From: Tardiphaga alba
Lineage (GTDB): Bacteria; Pseudomonadota; Alphaproteobacteria; Rhizobiales; Xanthobacteraceae
Direction: 5' to 3'
Assembly: GCF_018279705.1 (NCBI RefSeq)
Contig: NZ_CP036498.1
Location: forward strand, 4,171,001-4,235,000
DNA length: 64,000 nucleotides
Both the position numbers and the translations under genes were made by a program. Shown here piece by piece: positions 47,364 through 56,618 of the stretch; positions within the stretch are counted from its first letter, which is position 1; each line of letters begins with the position of its first letter. The notes under the pieces were generated by a model, which was given only the letters and a program-made list of their open reading frames with translations, was not told the origin of the DNA and did no database searches.

Positions 47364-47858
47364 CTAGGCAGCAGCAGCCAGATTCACCGCCGACTTCGCC
47401 AATACAGTGAGAGAGTCGTCGGTCTTCTTTTCCTCGCTCAGCGTCTGGTCGAGCAACTTGGCGGCATCTTTCATGCCGAGCTCTGTGGCCCAGGTCTTCA
47501 GCGTGCCGTAGCGCGAGATCTCATAATGCTCGACCGCCTGGGCGGCGGCGAGCAGGCCGGCATCGAGCGAGCTCGTACCCTTGTACTCGTCCATGATTTC
47601 CTTGCCTTCGTCGAGAATGCCGACGATGGCATCGCAGGTCTTGCCGCGCGCGGGCTTTTCGAGCAGCTCGAAAATCTGTTCGAGACGATCGATCTGGCCT
47701 TCGGTTTCGTCGTGGTGTTTTTCGAAGGCGGCGCGCAGCTTGTCCGAAGTTGCGGCCTTGGCCATTTTCGGCAGAGCCTTCAGTATCTGCTTTTCGGCGA
47801 AGTAGATGTCCTTGAGCGTATCGAGGAAGAGATCGTTCAGATCTTTGTCTTTGGCCAT
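47364..47858 (-). CDS. DUF892 (YciE-like) ferritin-like stress protein
   Basis: A 164-residue four-helix protein with the DUF892 signature LFLDTLKDIYFAEKQILKALPKMAKAA and iron-type ligands (Glu in YFAEKQ, HHDETEGQ, EHYEISRYGTL). Such YciE/ferritin-like proteins are stress-induced in many bacteria; iron binding is likely and the function open. A perfect EcfG-type promoter lies 42 bases upstream of the start, which fits general stress control. It is convergent with gcvP. Confidence 0.92.
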   Translation of the reverse strand: MAKDKDLNDLFLDTLKDIYFAEKQILKALPKMAKAATSDKLRAAFEKHHDETEGQIDRLEQIFELLEKPARGKTCDAIVGILDEGKEIMDEYKGTSSLDAGLLAAAQAVEHYEISRYGTLKTWATELGMKDAAKLLDQTLSEEKKTDDSLTVLAKSAVNLAAAA

Positions 47859-48154
47859 GACGCACTCCGTTGGCGGTAGCGGGTTGTTTCCCGCTGCTCA
47901 ACGTGACCTTTGTTTTCTTGTTCCGGCGTCGGAGCGGCCGGGCCCTCAAATGTCTGTCCGCGCAGCCGCTGGAGAATGCAGTCCGACACGCGACCGAGCA
48001 TCCATTGAACGCCCGTCACGGCCCGGAAGATCACCTCCCAGATAAAACTGATGATGCCGTGCAGAATCTGCAGGATATCCACGACGTCGAACAGCACGGC
48101 GACGCATCGAAACAGAAATGCGATGAGGTGCAGCAGGCCTTCGAGCGCTTCCAT
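47837..48154 (-). CDS. small membrane protein upstream of the DUF892 gene
   Basis: A 105-residue frame with two or three hydrophobic helices (LLHLIAFLFRCVAVLFDVVDILQIL, GIISFIWEVIFRAVTGVQWML) and a polar tail. The ATG at 48154 has GGAG seven bases upstream. The 3' end overlaps the DUF892 start by 22 bases and contains its EcfG-type promoter, so the tail may not be under coding constraint. No family is recognised. It could be a small stress membrane protein co-expressed with DUF892. Confidence 0.48.
   Translation of the reverse strand: MEALEGLLHLIAFLFRCVAVLFDVVDILQILHGIISFIWEVIFRAVTGVQWMLGRVSDCILQRLRGQTFEGPAAPTPEQENKGHVEQRETTRYRQRSASWPKTKI
47900..47924 (-). promoter_or_regulatory. EcfG-type (general stress response) promoter of the DUF892 gene
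   Basis: On the minus strand GGAAC-N16-CGTT is a perfect match to the EcfG consensus of alphaproteobacteria, 42 bases upstream of the ATG. Ferritin-like DUF892 genes are classic members of such stress regulons, so position and gene type agree. Confidence 0.7.
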
Positions 48155-48214
48155 GGGTGTCTCCACCCATTTGGTCGGATCGAAGGCCGATCGCGTTCAA
48201 ACCTGCTGGGGCCG

Positions 48215-49378
48215 TTAGGCCGCCAGCGACGTCTCCACCAGCTTCACCCAATAGGACGAGCCATAGACGATGGCGTCGTCATTGAAGTTATAAGCGGGGT
48301 GATGCAGGCCGGCACTGTCGCCATTGCCCATGAAGATGAAGGCGCCGGGCCGCGCTTCCAGCATATAGGCGAAGTCCTCGGCGCCCATCACCGGCTCCAT
48401 GTCGGTCGCGACATTGGTGGCGCCGCCGACTTCGCCGGCGATCTTCGCTGCCAGTTCGGTTTCCGCGGGATGATTGACCACGACCGGATAGCCGCGATCG
48501 TAGTTGAGCGCGATCCGCGCGCCGGTCTGCAGCGCGATGCCGGCGCAGACCTCGTTCATGCGCTTCTCGACGAGATCGCGGACCTCCTTGCGGAGCGTGC
48601 GCACCGTGCCGCGCAGCTCGGCCGAGGCCGGGATGACATTGCTGGCATGGCCGGCGTGGAATTCGCAGATCGAGATCACCGCGGAATCCAGCGGGCTGAC
48701 GGTGCGCGACACGATCGACTGGAACGCCACGATGAGCTGCGAGCCGGCCATCACGGGATCGATGGTCTTGTGCGGATAGGCGGCGTGGCCACCGACGCCT
48801 TCGATAGTAATCGAAATACGATCCATTGCGGCCATGATCGGGCCGGTGCGCATGGAGAACGAGCCGATCGGCATGCCCGGATTGTTGTGCATGCCATAGA
48901 CCTTCTGGATGCCGAAGCGATCCATCAGCCCGTCCTTGATCATGGCATCGGCACCGGCGCCGCCCTCTTCGGCGGGCTGGAAGATCACCACCGCATCGCC
49001 GGCGAAGTTGCGGGTCTCGGCAAGATATTGCGCGGCGCCGAGCAGCATCGAGGTGTGGCCGTCATGGCCGCAGGCATGCATCTTGCCGGGGGTCTTCGAG
49101 GCATAAGGCAGGTTGGTCTGCTCCTCGATGGGCAGCGCGTCCATGTCGGCGCGCAGGCCGATGACACTGCCCGTTCCTTTTTTACCCTTGATCACGCCGA
49201 CAACGCCGGTGCGGCCGATGCCCTCGACCACCTCGTCGCAGCCGAACGCCTTCAGCTTCTCCGCCACGAAGGCCGCGGTGCGGTGCACGTCGTAGAGCAG
49301 CTCCGGATGCTGATGCAGGTCACGGCGCCAGGCCGTGATCTCGGGCTGCAATTCGGCGATGCGGTCAATGATCGACAT
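48215..49378 (-). CDS. M20-family amidohydrolase (hippurate hydrolase/aminoacylase-like)
   Basis: A 387-residue zinc hydrolase of the M20D type. Metal and active-site landmarks are MHACGHDGHTSMLLGAA (Cys and His ligands), FQPAEEGGAGADAMI (catalytic Glu pair) and YGMHNNPG; the last His ligand lies near PAYNFNDD. A dimerisation insertion sits in the middle. It removes acyl groups from amino acids or similar amides in the cytoplasm; the substrate is not determined. The GMC oxidoreductase gene is divergent. Confidence 0.93.
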   Translation of the reverse strand: MSIIDRIAELQPEITAWRRDLHQHPELLYDVHRTAAFVAEKLKAFGCDEVVEGIGRTGVVGVIKGKKGTGSVIGLRADMDALPIEEQTNLPYASKTPGKMHACGHDGHTSMLLGAAQYLAETRNFAGDAVVIFQPAEEGGAGADAMIKDGLMDRFGIQKVYGMHNNPGMPIGSFSMRTGPIMAAMDRISITIEGVGGHAAYPHKTIDPVMAGSQLIVAFQSIVSRTVSPLDSAVISICEFHAGHASNVIPASAELRGTVRTLRKEVRDLVEKRMNEVCAGIALQTGARIALNYDRGYPVVVNHPAETELAAKIAGEVGGATNVATDMEPVMGAEDFAYMLEARPGAFIFMGNGDSAGLHHPAYNFNDDAIVYGSSYWVKLVETSLAA

Positions 49379-49544
49379 AGGTCAACTCGCTGGCAATGAA
49401 ATTAGCTGGCCGGAGCCTAGCACGCGACGTGCCAACTGCCCAAGCCGGCAACCCCGCCCCCCCATGCAATGGTCGTCTGTACATCGCAGCAACCGGCCGC
49501 TAAGTCGTCATAATACGGCAATGAACCGTGACTGGCGGGGAACG

Positions 49545-51161
49545 ATGACGCGGCTCGAAGGCGACTTTGACTATATCGTGGTGGGCGCAGGCACCGCAGG
49601 TTGCATCGTGGCCAACCGTCTCTCTGCCGATCCAAAGAAGCGCGTGCTGCTGCTGGAAGCCGGCGGCCGCGACAACTGGATCTGGTTTCACATTCCGGTG
49701 GGCTATCTCTTCGCCATCGGCAATCCCCGCTCCGACTGGATGTTTCGCACCGAGCCGGAGCCGGGCCTCAATGGCCGTTCGCTGGCCTATCCGCGCGGCA
49801 AGGTGATCGGCGGCTCTTCCGCCATCAATGCCATGATCTCCATGCGCGGCCAGGCCGCGGATTACGATCACTGGCGCCAGCTCGGCCTCACCGGCTGGGG
49901 CTATGACGATGTGCTCAAATCCTTCCTCAAGCTGGAAGATCATTTCCTCGGCAGGAGCGAACATCACGGCGTCGGCGGTGGCTGGCGCATCGAAGCGCCG
50001 CGGCTGTCATGGGACGTGCTTGATGCCGTTGCCAATGCAGCGTCCGAAATGGGCATCCGCCGCACCGATGATTTCAACACCGGCGACAATGAAGGCATCG
50101 GCTATTTCCACGTCAACCAGAAGCGCGGCCGTCGCTGGTCGTCGGCGCGGGGCTTTCTCAAGCCGGTGCTGAACCGCTCCAATCTTCGGCTCGAAACAGG
50201 TGTCATGGTCGATCGACTGATTGTCGAGAACGGCCGCGCCGTTGGCGTGCAGTTCAGGCAGAACGGCCAACAGATGGAAGCGCGTGCCAAGGGCGAGGTC
50301 GTGCTGTGCGCGGGCGCCGTGGGCTCGCCGCATCTGCTGCAACGCTCAGGCATCGGGCCCGCCGAATGGCTTGCCGACGCCGGCGTCGATGTCGTGCTCG
50401 ACAAGCAGGGCGTCGGGCGCAATCTGCAGGACCATCTGCAGCAGCGCGCGATCTACAAGGTCTCGGGCGTGCGCACGCTGAACGAAACCTATTACAACCT
50501 GTTCCGCCGCGGCTGGATGGGTATCGACTACGCATTGCGCCGCCGAGGCCCGCTCACCATGGCCCCATCCCAGCTCGGCATCTTCACGCGCTCCGATCCG
50601 CATCGCGAGCGCGCCAATATCCAGTTTCACGTGCAGCCGCTGTCGCTCGACAAGTTCGGCGATCCCCTGCACCGTTTCCCGGCCATTACCGTCAGCGCCT
50701 GCAATTTGCGGCCAACCTCGCGCGGCGAGATCAAGCTGCGCTCCGGCAAGCCCGATGAAGCGCCAGCCATCGCGCCGCATTATCTATCGACGGATGAAGA
50801 TCGCCAGGTCGCAGCGGATGCAATCCGCGTGACGCGAAAACTGATGAAGCAGAAGGCACTCGGCGCTTACCGGCCGGAAGAGTATCTGCCGGGCCCGTTG
50901 GTCGGCGACGATGCGGAAGCGCTGGCCAAGGCCGCGGGCGATATCGGCACCACGATCTTCCATCCCGTCGGCACCGCGAAAATGGGCGCGGCGTCGGATC
51001 CAGGCGCGGTGGTCGATGAGCGCCTGCGCTTCTACGGTATCGATGGATTGCGCATCGTCGATGCATCGGTGATGCCGACGATCACGTCGGGCAACACGAA
51101 TACGCCCACCGCGATGATCGCGGAAAAGGGTGCGTCGATGATCGTCGCGGATGGGAAATAA
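49545..51161 (+). CDS. GMC-family FAD oxidoreductase (choline dehydrogenase-like)
   Basis: A 538-residue flavoprotein. The FAD-binding start is YIVVGAGTAGCIVANRL, the GMC signature 1 region is PRGKVIGGSSAINAMI, and the active-site His lies in IFHPVGTAKMG with Asn in TSGNTNTP. GMC enzymes oxidise alcohols such as choline or aliphatic alcohols. No betaine aldehyde dehydrogenase is adjacent, so choline is not supported. The ATG at 49545 has GGGGAACG upstream; an ATG at 49521 is possible. Confidence 0.94.
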   Translation: MTRLEGDFDYIVVGAGTAGCIVANRLSADPKKRVLLLEAGGRDNWIWFHIPVGYLFAIGNPRSDWMFRTEPEPGLNGRSLAYPRGKVIGGSSAINAMISMRGQAADYDHWRQLGLTGWGYDDVLKSFLKLEDHFLGRSEHHGVGGGWRIEAPRLSWDVLDAVANAASEMGIRRTDDFNTGDNEGIGYFHVNQKRGRRWSSARGFLKPVLNRSNLRLETGVMVDRLIVENGRAVGVQFRQNGQQMEARAKGEVVLCAGAVGSPHLLQRSGIGPAEWLADAGVDVVLDKQGVGRNLQDHLQQRAIYKVSGVRTLNETYYNLFRRGWMGIDYALRRRGPLTMAPSQLGIFTRSDPHRERANIQFHVQPLSLDKFGDPLHRFPAITVSACNLRPTSRGEIKLRSGKPDEAPAIAPHYLSTDEDRQVAADAIRVTRKLMKQKALGAYRPEEYLPGPLVGDDAEALAKAAGDIGTTIFHPVGTAKMGAASDPGAVVDERLRFYGIDGLRIVDASVMPTITSGNTNTPTAMIAEKGASMIVADGK

Positions 51162-51178
51162 CACCGCCGCGAACTCTC

Positions 51179-51320
51179 CGTCATCCCCGCCAGAACGCAA
51201 TAGCGTTCTGGCTGTGAGTTGCTCGCCGACTTCGGCGAGCCTCGAAGGATGGCCGCGAGCGACGGCGCATGTGGCCATCCTTCGAGGCTGCCGCTACGCG
51301 GCAGCACCTCAGGATGACGG
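51179..51320. repeat. CCGTCATCC...GGATGACGG compound palindrome
   Basis: The element starts CCGTCATCCCCGCCAGAACG and ends CTCAGGATGACGG. It contains hairpins CCAGAACGCAATAGCGTTCTGG, CTCGCCGAC-TTCGGCGAG and the inverted pair CCTCGAAGGATGGCC / GGCCATCCTTCGAGG, plus GCCGCTACGCGGC. It fills the gap between the convergent GMC oxidoreductase and hpnO genes. Confidence 0.8.
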
Positions 51321-51340
51321 TTTAGTATAGGGCTAGAAAG

Positions 51341-52732
51341 CTAAGCCGACTTGCGCACCGCGTTATCGACCAGTGTCTTGCCGAGCGACCAGATGGCACC
51401 GGGAACCTTGTGGCTGTCGGCGATCACCGTGCGGAAGGAATCCGCGATCCACTTGGTATCATCCTCAGTGATCGTCAGCGGCGGCAGCAGCTTGATGGTG
51501 TGGCTACCATGGCCGGACACCTGGGTCAGGATTTTCTGATCTTTGAACAGCGGCACCGTGATCAACTGGCAGAACAGACCCTTGTTCGCCGATTCAAGGA
51601 TGTTCCACGACGCTTTCAGGCGCAGCGACTTCGGCGGGCCGAATTCGACGCCGAGCATCAGCCCCTTGCCGCGCACTTCCTTGAGCAGCTCGAAATCCGG
51701 AATCATGTTCTGTAGCGCCAGACGAATCTCGGCCCCGCGCTTGGCCGCGTTCTCGACCAGCTTCTCGTGCTTCATAATCTCCAGCGTGGCGATGCCCGCA
51801 GCCATTGCGAGATCGTTCTTGCCGAAGGTCGAGCCATGGACCAGCGAGCGATCCATGCGGTTGAAGATCTTGTCGAAGATCGATTTGCGCGTCAGCAGCG
51901 CACCGACCGGCACATGACCGCCTGACAGCGCCTTGGCGAGCAGGATCATATCCGGCTCGATGTTCCAGTGTTCGATCGCCAGGAACTTGCCGGTACGGCC
52001 GAGGCCGGTCTGGATTTCATCGGCAATGAACAGCGTGCCGTATTTGCGGCACAGCGCCAATGCGCCGGACAGGAAATCATCGGACGGCAGATTGACGCCC
52101 TTGCCCTGAATAGGCTCGACAATGAACGCCGCTACCTGCTTCGACGAAAGCGCCTTCTCCAGCGCTTCGAGATCGTTGAACGGCACCACCGAGCATCCCT
52201 GCAACAGCGGGCCGAAACCGGAGCGGAAATTGGTATCGTCGGTCAGCGACAATGCGCCATAAGTCAGGCCGTGATAGGCGTGATCGCAATAGATGATCTC
52301 GTTGCGGCCCGTCGCGTTGCGTGCAAATTTGATCGCCGCCTCGACGGTCTCCGCGCCCGAATTCGCGAAAAACACCTTGTCCATGTAAGGGACATTTTCG
52401 AGCAATTTTTCGGAGAGAATACCGGCGAGTGTCGAGACGTCCATCTGCACCAGATTTGGCAGGTCCGCATCCAGTACAGACTTTATCGCATCCCGCATGA
52501 CAGGATGATTGCGACCAATCGCAAAAACGCCAAATCCGCTCAGTAGATCGAGGTAACGGGCGCCTTCCCGATCAAACAGATACTGGCCGGTGCCCTTCTG
52601 GAAGCCAACGTCGTATCCGATGGTCTTGAGGACGCGGACCATCTGCTCGTTAAGGTGGCGCGTATGCATCGAGCTACGCTGCGCCTCCCTTTCGACAAAC
52701 ATCTCGGAAACATCTAGATTCGGATATACCAT
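51341..52732 (-). CDS. hpnO: class III aminotransferase HpnO (aminobacteriohopanetriol synthesis)
   Basis: A 463-residue PLP-dependent transaminase. Landmarks are FFANSGAETVEAAIKFAR, YCDHAYHGLTYGALS, LFIADEIQTGLGRTG and the PLP-Lys motif LLAKALSGGHVPVGALL. Class III enzymes of this subtype located with hpn genes are HpnO, which aminates the hopanoid side chain to give 35-aminobacteriohopanetriol. The call rests on subtype and on the hopanoid locus next door; related ornithine/acetylornithine transaminases are the alternative. Divergent from the DUF2147 gene. Confidence 0.82.
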   Translation of the reverse strand: MVYPNLDVSEMFVEREAQRSSMHTRHLNEQMVRVLKTIGYDVGFQKGTGQYLFDREGARYLDLLSGFGVFAIGRNHPVMRDAIKSVLDADLPNLVQMDVSTLAGILSEKLLENVPYMDKVFFANSGAETVEAAIKFARNATGRNEIIYCDHAYHGLTYGALSLTDDTNFRSGFGPLLQGCSVVPFNDLEALEKALSSKQVAAFIVEPIQGKGVNLPSDDFLSGALALCRKYGTLFIADEIQTGLGRTGKFLAIEHWNIEPDMILLAKALSGGHVPVGALLTRKSIFDKIFNRMDRSLVHGSTFGKNDLAMAAGIATLEIMKHEKLVENAAKRGAEIRLALQNMIPDFELLKEVRGKGLMLGVEFGPPKSLRLKASWNILESANKGLFCQLITVPLFKDQKILTQVSGHGSHTIKLLPPLTITEDDTKWIADSFRTVIADSHKVPGAIWSLGKTLVDNAVRKSA

Positions 52733-52847
52733 GAGTTACATACGTCGGTTGGTGGTCGCTTCGTCAACTGAAAACGGAAAATGCGGCGATTTGACCTTTC
52801 ACGCAAAGTCATTCGCCGAGAAACGCTACTTAAGCATAGGTCTGAAC

Positions 52848-53549
52848 ATGTTGCAGCGCCCACGCATTCCTACGCGCACTCTCACATATTGCGGAATCCT
52901 TTTTTCGGCAGGCTTGTTTTCAGCAGGGCTGGCTCCCGCATTTGCAGCTGATCCAACCGGCGACTGGAAGGTCGAAGACGGTGTCGCACATGTCCGCGTC
53001 GCTGAATGCGGCGGCAGCATGTGGGGCGCCATTTCGTGGGAAAAGACCCCAGGCGGTACAGACAAGAACAACCCTGACGCGTCGAAGAAATCCAGGCCAA
53101 CGCTTGCCCATGCCATGATGCTCGACATGAAGCCCAATGCCGCGAAGGACAAGTGGTCGGGTCAGGTTTACAACGCCAAGGACGGCAAGTTCTACAAGTC
53201 GAGCCTCAAGCTGGGCGACACGCCGGACGAACTTGAGATCGAAGGTTGTGTTCTCGGCTTCCTGTGCGGCGGCCAGACCTGGACGCGCGTCGGGCCTTCG
53301 ATCCCGTCGAGCCCGTCGAATGCCACGGCGAAGAACGCCATCGCGAGCGGCGCCAAGGGTGCAGCCGGCGGCAAGATGGCGCCAGCTCCCGCGCCGGGCA
53401 GCAATACGATGGCGAAGACCGCCCCTGCTCCGACCACCGGCGCCAAAGCACCTGCGGGTCAGAAGGCAGCTCCAGCCGGCGGCGCCGTCGCCAGCGCCGA
53501 TATTGGCGATATCTGCCTGCTGCCGGAGATCAACAAGGCAACGCACTGA
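52848..53549 (+). CDS. secreted DUF2147 protein with Ala/Pro-rich tail
   Basis: A 233-residue exported protein. The signal peptide ends near Pro-Ala-Phe-Ala-Ala (about residue 34) and a DUF2147 domain follows (DPTGDWKVEDGVAHVRVAECGG ... GQVYNAKDGKFYKSSLKL ... LEIEGCVLGFLCGGQTW). The domain has several conserved cysteines. Residues 150-220 are a low-complexity Ala/Pro/Lys/Gly tail, ending in DIGDICLLPEINKATH. It is probably periplasmic; the function is unknown. It lies between hpnO and hpnN, so a hopanoid-linked envelope role is possible but unproven. A bidirectional terminator follows. Confidence 0.85.
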   Translation: MLQRPRIPTRTLTYCGILFSAGLFSAGLAPAFAADPTGDWKVEDGVAHVRVAECGGSMWGAISWEKTPGGTDKNNPDASKKSRPTLAHAMMLDMKPNAAKDKWSGQVYNAKDGKFYKSSLKLGDTPDELEIEGCVLGFLCGGQTWTRVGPSIPSSPSNATAKNAIASGAKGAAGGKMAPAPAPGSNTMAKTAPAPTTGAKAPAGQKAAPAGGAVASADIGDICLLPEINKATH

Positions 53550-53571
53550 TTAAGGCGTCCGCCTCGGAATC

Positions 53572-53603
53572 AAAAAGGCGACCCAACCGGGTCGCCTTTT
53601 TTT
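53572..53603. terminator. bidirectional intrinsic terminator between the DUF2147 gene and hpnN
   Basis: AAAAAGGCGACCC-AACC-GGGTCGCCTTTTTTT: a perfect 12-13 bp stem with a four-base loop and T runs on both strands. It lies 22 bases past the DUF2147 stop and about 20 bases past the hpnN stop, so it can serve both convergent genes. Confidence 0.93.
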
Positions 53604-53622
53604 CGTTTGAGTGGCCCGCAAC

Positions 53623-56211
53623 TTACTTGCTGTCCTCGCGCGGCTTGCCCATCAGCGCCGGCTGGAACAGCAGCACCGCCGCGAGCGTCACCACAAATGA
53701 CATCGCCAGCAGCTTGCCCATGCTCGCCGTACCCGGATGGTTCGAGAGCCAAAGGCTGCCGAATGCCGTCGCCGTCGCCAGTGCGCTGAAGAAAATCGCG
53801 CGCGTCAGCGACGACTGCAGGAGGTTCTTATGGCCGGCGCGCCACGCCACCACATAGTAGATCTTGAAGGCCACACCGACGCCGAGCAGCAGCGGCAGCG
53901 CGATGATATTGGCGAAGTTGAGCGGCAGACCGATCAATACACAGATCTCCAGCGTCACCGCGCCCGCGACAAGCAGTGGCACCAGCGTCATCAACACGTC
54001 GGTGAAGCGACGCAAAGCCAGCCACAGCAATAGCGAGATCGAGATCAGCGCCCAGAATCCGGCATGGATAAAGGCCGTCACGATGGTATCGCCCGACTTC
54101 AGGATCGATACGGGACCGCCAACCGCAAGCGGCTCTGACTTCAACACGGCGTCCGCGAACTTGCGCAGCGTATCATTGTCATTCGGATCGCCGTTTGGCT
54201 GTGCCTCGACGCGGATCTGACCATCCTTGGTCTTCCACGAATTGACGAGCTCCGGCGGCAGATTTTCCAGCGTGACCGGAGATGCCTGCATCAGATTACG
54301 GAGCTGCGCGAGCGCGATCTTTAGCGGCACCACGAAGGTGGCCTGCACCTGATTGCGCACGGTCTCGCTGGCATCGGCCGTTTTGGCGAGCGCATCGGCC
54401 AGGCGCTTGGCGGCAACAGCGCCCGGACCAGTCTGATTGCCCGCAAGCTTGCGCAGGCTGGCAGCGGAGTCCTTCAACGACGTCACGTTCTCGGCATCCG
54501 TCGGCGCCTGATCGACCGACTCCGGATTAAGCGCCGGCTCAAGCACCTTGGCACCGGCCTGGATCGCAGCGAGTTTCGCCTGTTGGTCTTCCGGTACGAA
54601 GCTGTTGAGCGAAATGGTGCGCGCGACTTCGGGCACCTTGGACAGGCGCTCCTCGATCAGTTTAGCACCGGCTTCATTCGGAGCCATGACGTTGACGGCG
54701 TTGGCACCCGTATTCGGATCGCGGCGCAGATCGAGGAAGGTCGCGATCGACTCCACATTGGGATTGCGCAGATTGATCGGATTGAAATCGAAGCGGAGGT
54801 GATAGAGCAGCGGCAGACCTGCAATGGTCAGCGCCATCGTCACGCCGATGATCCAGAACCGTTTTTCTTCCAGAAAACGATCGACTGGTGCCAGGAAGGC
54901 GTAACCGACCGGCTCCTTCTCGCCGGCTGGATTGAACAGATCGAGCAGCGCCGGCAAAACGGTGATGCTCGACAGGAACGCGATTACCATGCCGAGACCG
55001 GCAATCTTGCCGAGCTCCGACACGCCTTTGTAGTCGGTGGGCAGGAACGACAGGAAGCCAGCCGCGGTGCCGAAGGCTGCGAGCGAAATCGGCACGGCGC
55101 AATATCGTGCGGCCCGGCTCAGGGCCTCGCGCAGATCGTCGTGCTTGTAGCGTTCCGAACGGTACCGCACGCTGAACTGGATGCCGAAATCAACGCCGAG
55201 TCCAATGAACAGAACGGCGAAGGCAATCGACAGCAGGTTCAGCGAGCCGACCATCATCAGGCCGAGCGCTGTCGTGAGCGCGAGACCGACAAACAGGTTG
55301 ATGAACACGGCGCCGATGATCTTGGCGGAGTGCAGCGCCATCCAGAGGATGAGCAGCACCGCGACGACAGTGGCGACGCCGTGCAGCACCGCACCGTCCT
55401 GCACTGTGGAAAATTCTTCATTGGCGATCGGCACCGGACCGGTCAGGCGAACACGTGCGCCATATTCGCCGGCGATGTTGAGATCGACGGCGGCCTGACG
55501 GATCGCGTCGGTCGCGTTCTTGCCAGGCTCCAGTGCCGTAAAGTCCAGCACCGGCTTCACTTCGATGAAGGCGCGCTTGTCGGAATCGGTCAGCGGCTTG
55601 TCGTTGACCAGCCCACGCCAGGAGAAGCTGCCTTTGCCGTTCTTCAGCACATCTTCGATGGTGCCTGCGACGGTATTGAAGGTGACCGCAGCATTGTCGA
55701 GTTGGAGCTGACCGCGACGAATACCCGTCAGGCCGGTTTCCAGCGCGCCGGTGAGTCCCCGCAGGCTCGGATCCCCCGCCATGATTTCCAGAAGCGGCGC
55801 CGCCTGCTGGAATTGCGCCGTCATGCCCTGCACTTCCTTGGTCGGCAGGAACAGCAATCCATTCTTTTCAAAGAATTCACCGCCATCGAGACGGCGGACC
55901 GAATCGAAGTCCTTCTTGTTCGGTAAGAGCTTCTTCTCGAGCGCATTCGCCGCGGCATTGGCGAATTCCGGGGTCGGTGCCTCGACCACGGCGATGATCA
56001 GGCGCTCCTGATCGAACGCCTTGTCGAACGCCATATCGCGCTGACGCCAATCCAGATTCGGCGAGATCAGCTTGTTGATGTCAGTGTTGATGGAGAAATT
56101 CTGCGCGGTGTAATAGGCCGATCCGATCGACAGCAGCACACCGACGATGACGGTCGCAAGCGCGAACCGGGTGCAGAAATTCACGATCGAGACGACTAGT
56201 CTTGTCAGCAC
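53623..56211 (-). CDS. hpnN: HpnN, RND-family hopanoid transporter
   Basis: An 862-residue MMPL/RND-type membrane protein. The first membrane helix begins near residue 17, a large periplasmic domain spans about 45-265, and a five-helix block with FGIQFSVRYRSER is followed by a second periplasmic domain and a second block. HpnN carries hopanoids to the outer membrane in Rhodopseudomonas palustris (family knowledge). Position inside the hpn locus and the overall architecture support the name. The promoter must lie in the 400-base gap shared with ispH. Confidence 0.94.
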   Translation of the reverse strand: MLTRLVVSIVNFCTRFALATVIVGVLLSIGSAYYTAQNFSINTDINKLISPNLDWRQRDMAFDKAFDQERLIIAVVEAPTPEFANAAANALEKKLLPNKKDFDSVRRLDGGEFFEKNGLLFLPTKEVQGMTAQFQQAAPLLEIMAGDPSLRGLTGALETGLTGIRRGQLQLDNAAVTFNTVAGTIEDVLKNGKGSFSWRGLVNDKPLTDSDKRAFIEVKPVLDFTALEPGKNATDAIRQAAVDLNIAGEYGARVRLTGPVPIANEEFSTVQDGAVLHGVATVVAVLLILWMALHSAKIIGAVFINLFVGLALTTALGLMMVGSLNLLSIAFAVLFIGLGVDFGIQFSVRYRSERYKHDDLREALSRAARYCAVPISLAAFGTAAGFLSFLPTDYKGVSELGKIAGLGMVIAFLSSITVLPALLDLFNPAGEKEPVGYAFLAPVDRFLEEKRFWIIGVTMALTIAGLPLLYHLRFDFNPINLRNPNVESIATFLDLRRDPNTGANAVNVMAPNEAGAKLIEERLSKVPEVARTISLNSFVPEDQQAKLAAIQAGAKVLEPALNPESVDQAPTDAENVTSLKDSAASLRKLAGNQTGPGAVAAKRLADALAKTADASETVRNQVQATFVVPLKIALAQLRNLMQASPVTLENLPPELVNSWKTKDGQIRVEAQPNGDPNDNDTLRKFADAVLKSEPLAVGGPVSILKSGDTIVTAFIHAGFWALISISLLLWLALRRFTDVLMTLVPLLVAGAVTLEICVLIGLPLNFANIIALPLLLGVGVAFKIYYVVAWRAGHKNLLQSSLTRAIFFSALATATAFGSLWLSNHPGTASMGKLLAMSFVVTLAAVLLFQPALMGKPREDSK

Positions 56212-56618
56212 GCTTTATCTTTCTATCTGGACGAGGCTCGCACTGAATGCGGCGCGCTTCAGAGGGTTGCGCAATCGGTGGTGTCGTAGCTGACAGGCTC
56301 CGCAGTCAGCAACGTGACGTGATGGCACAAAACGCAAAGTGGAACTTGAAGGAAACGACGACCGTCCTGTTACCCGTGCCAAGGCATTGGGTAAAATGAC
56401 GAACCAGTGAGATTTCGCAGCATTCTTTGGCCTAAATCCGAGATATCGTAAAGGCTTAGAGCATAACCCGCGGACTGAAACCGCGTTCCCGCTTCGTGAT
56501 TGCCCACTGAGTGATTTTTGTCACACAGAGCGGCTCAAATTCCTTGCCGGGCTGGATATGTCCCTGATTATGGTACACATTTATCGTTTGTCAGACTTTG
56601 AAATGGATTTTGTATCTC
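56212..56618. other. divergent regulatory region between hpnN and ispH-hpnH
   Basis: A gap of about 400 bases, lower in GC than its neighbours. GGAAC (56341-56345)-N17-CGTC (56363-56366) is one base short of the EcfG consensus and points towards ispH, about 250 bases upstream of its start; I regard it as unproven. No small gene is evident. Confidence 0.45.

Noticed and set aside
47870..49399. A 509-codon open frame opposite the M20 amidohydrolase gene
   Set aside because: Shadow of the amidohydrolase; Arg/His-rich translation without domains or a ribosome-binding site.
54583..55926. A 447-codon open frame opposite hpnN
   Set aside because: Low-complexity shadow of hpnN, with no signal, motif or context.
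56341..56366. Near-consensus EcfG site upstream of ispH-hpnH
   Set aside because: One mismatch in the -10 part and about 250 bases from the start codon; attractive because hopanoids are stress-linked, but too weak to annotate.
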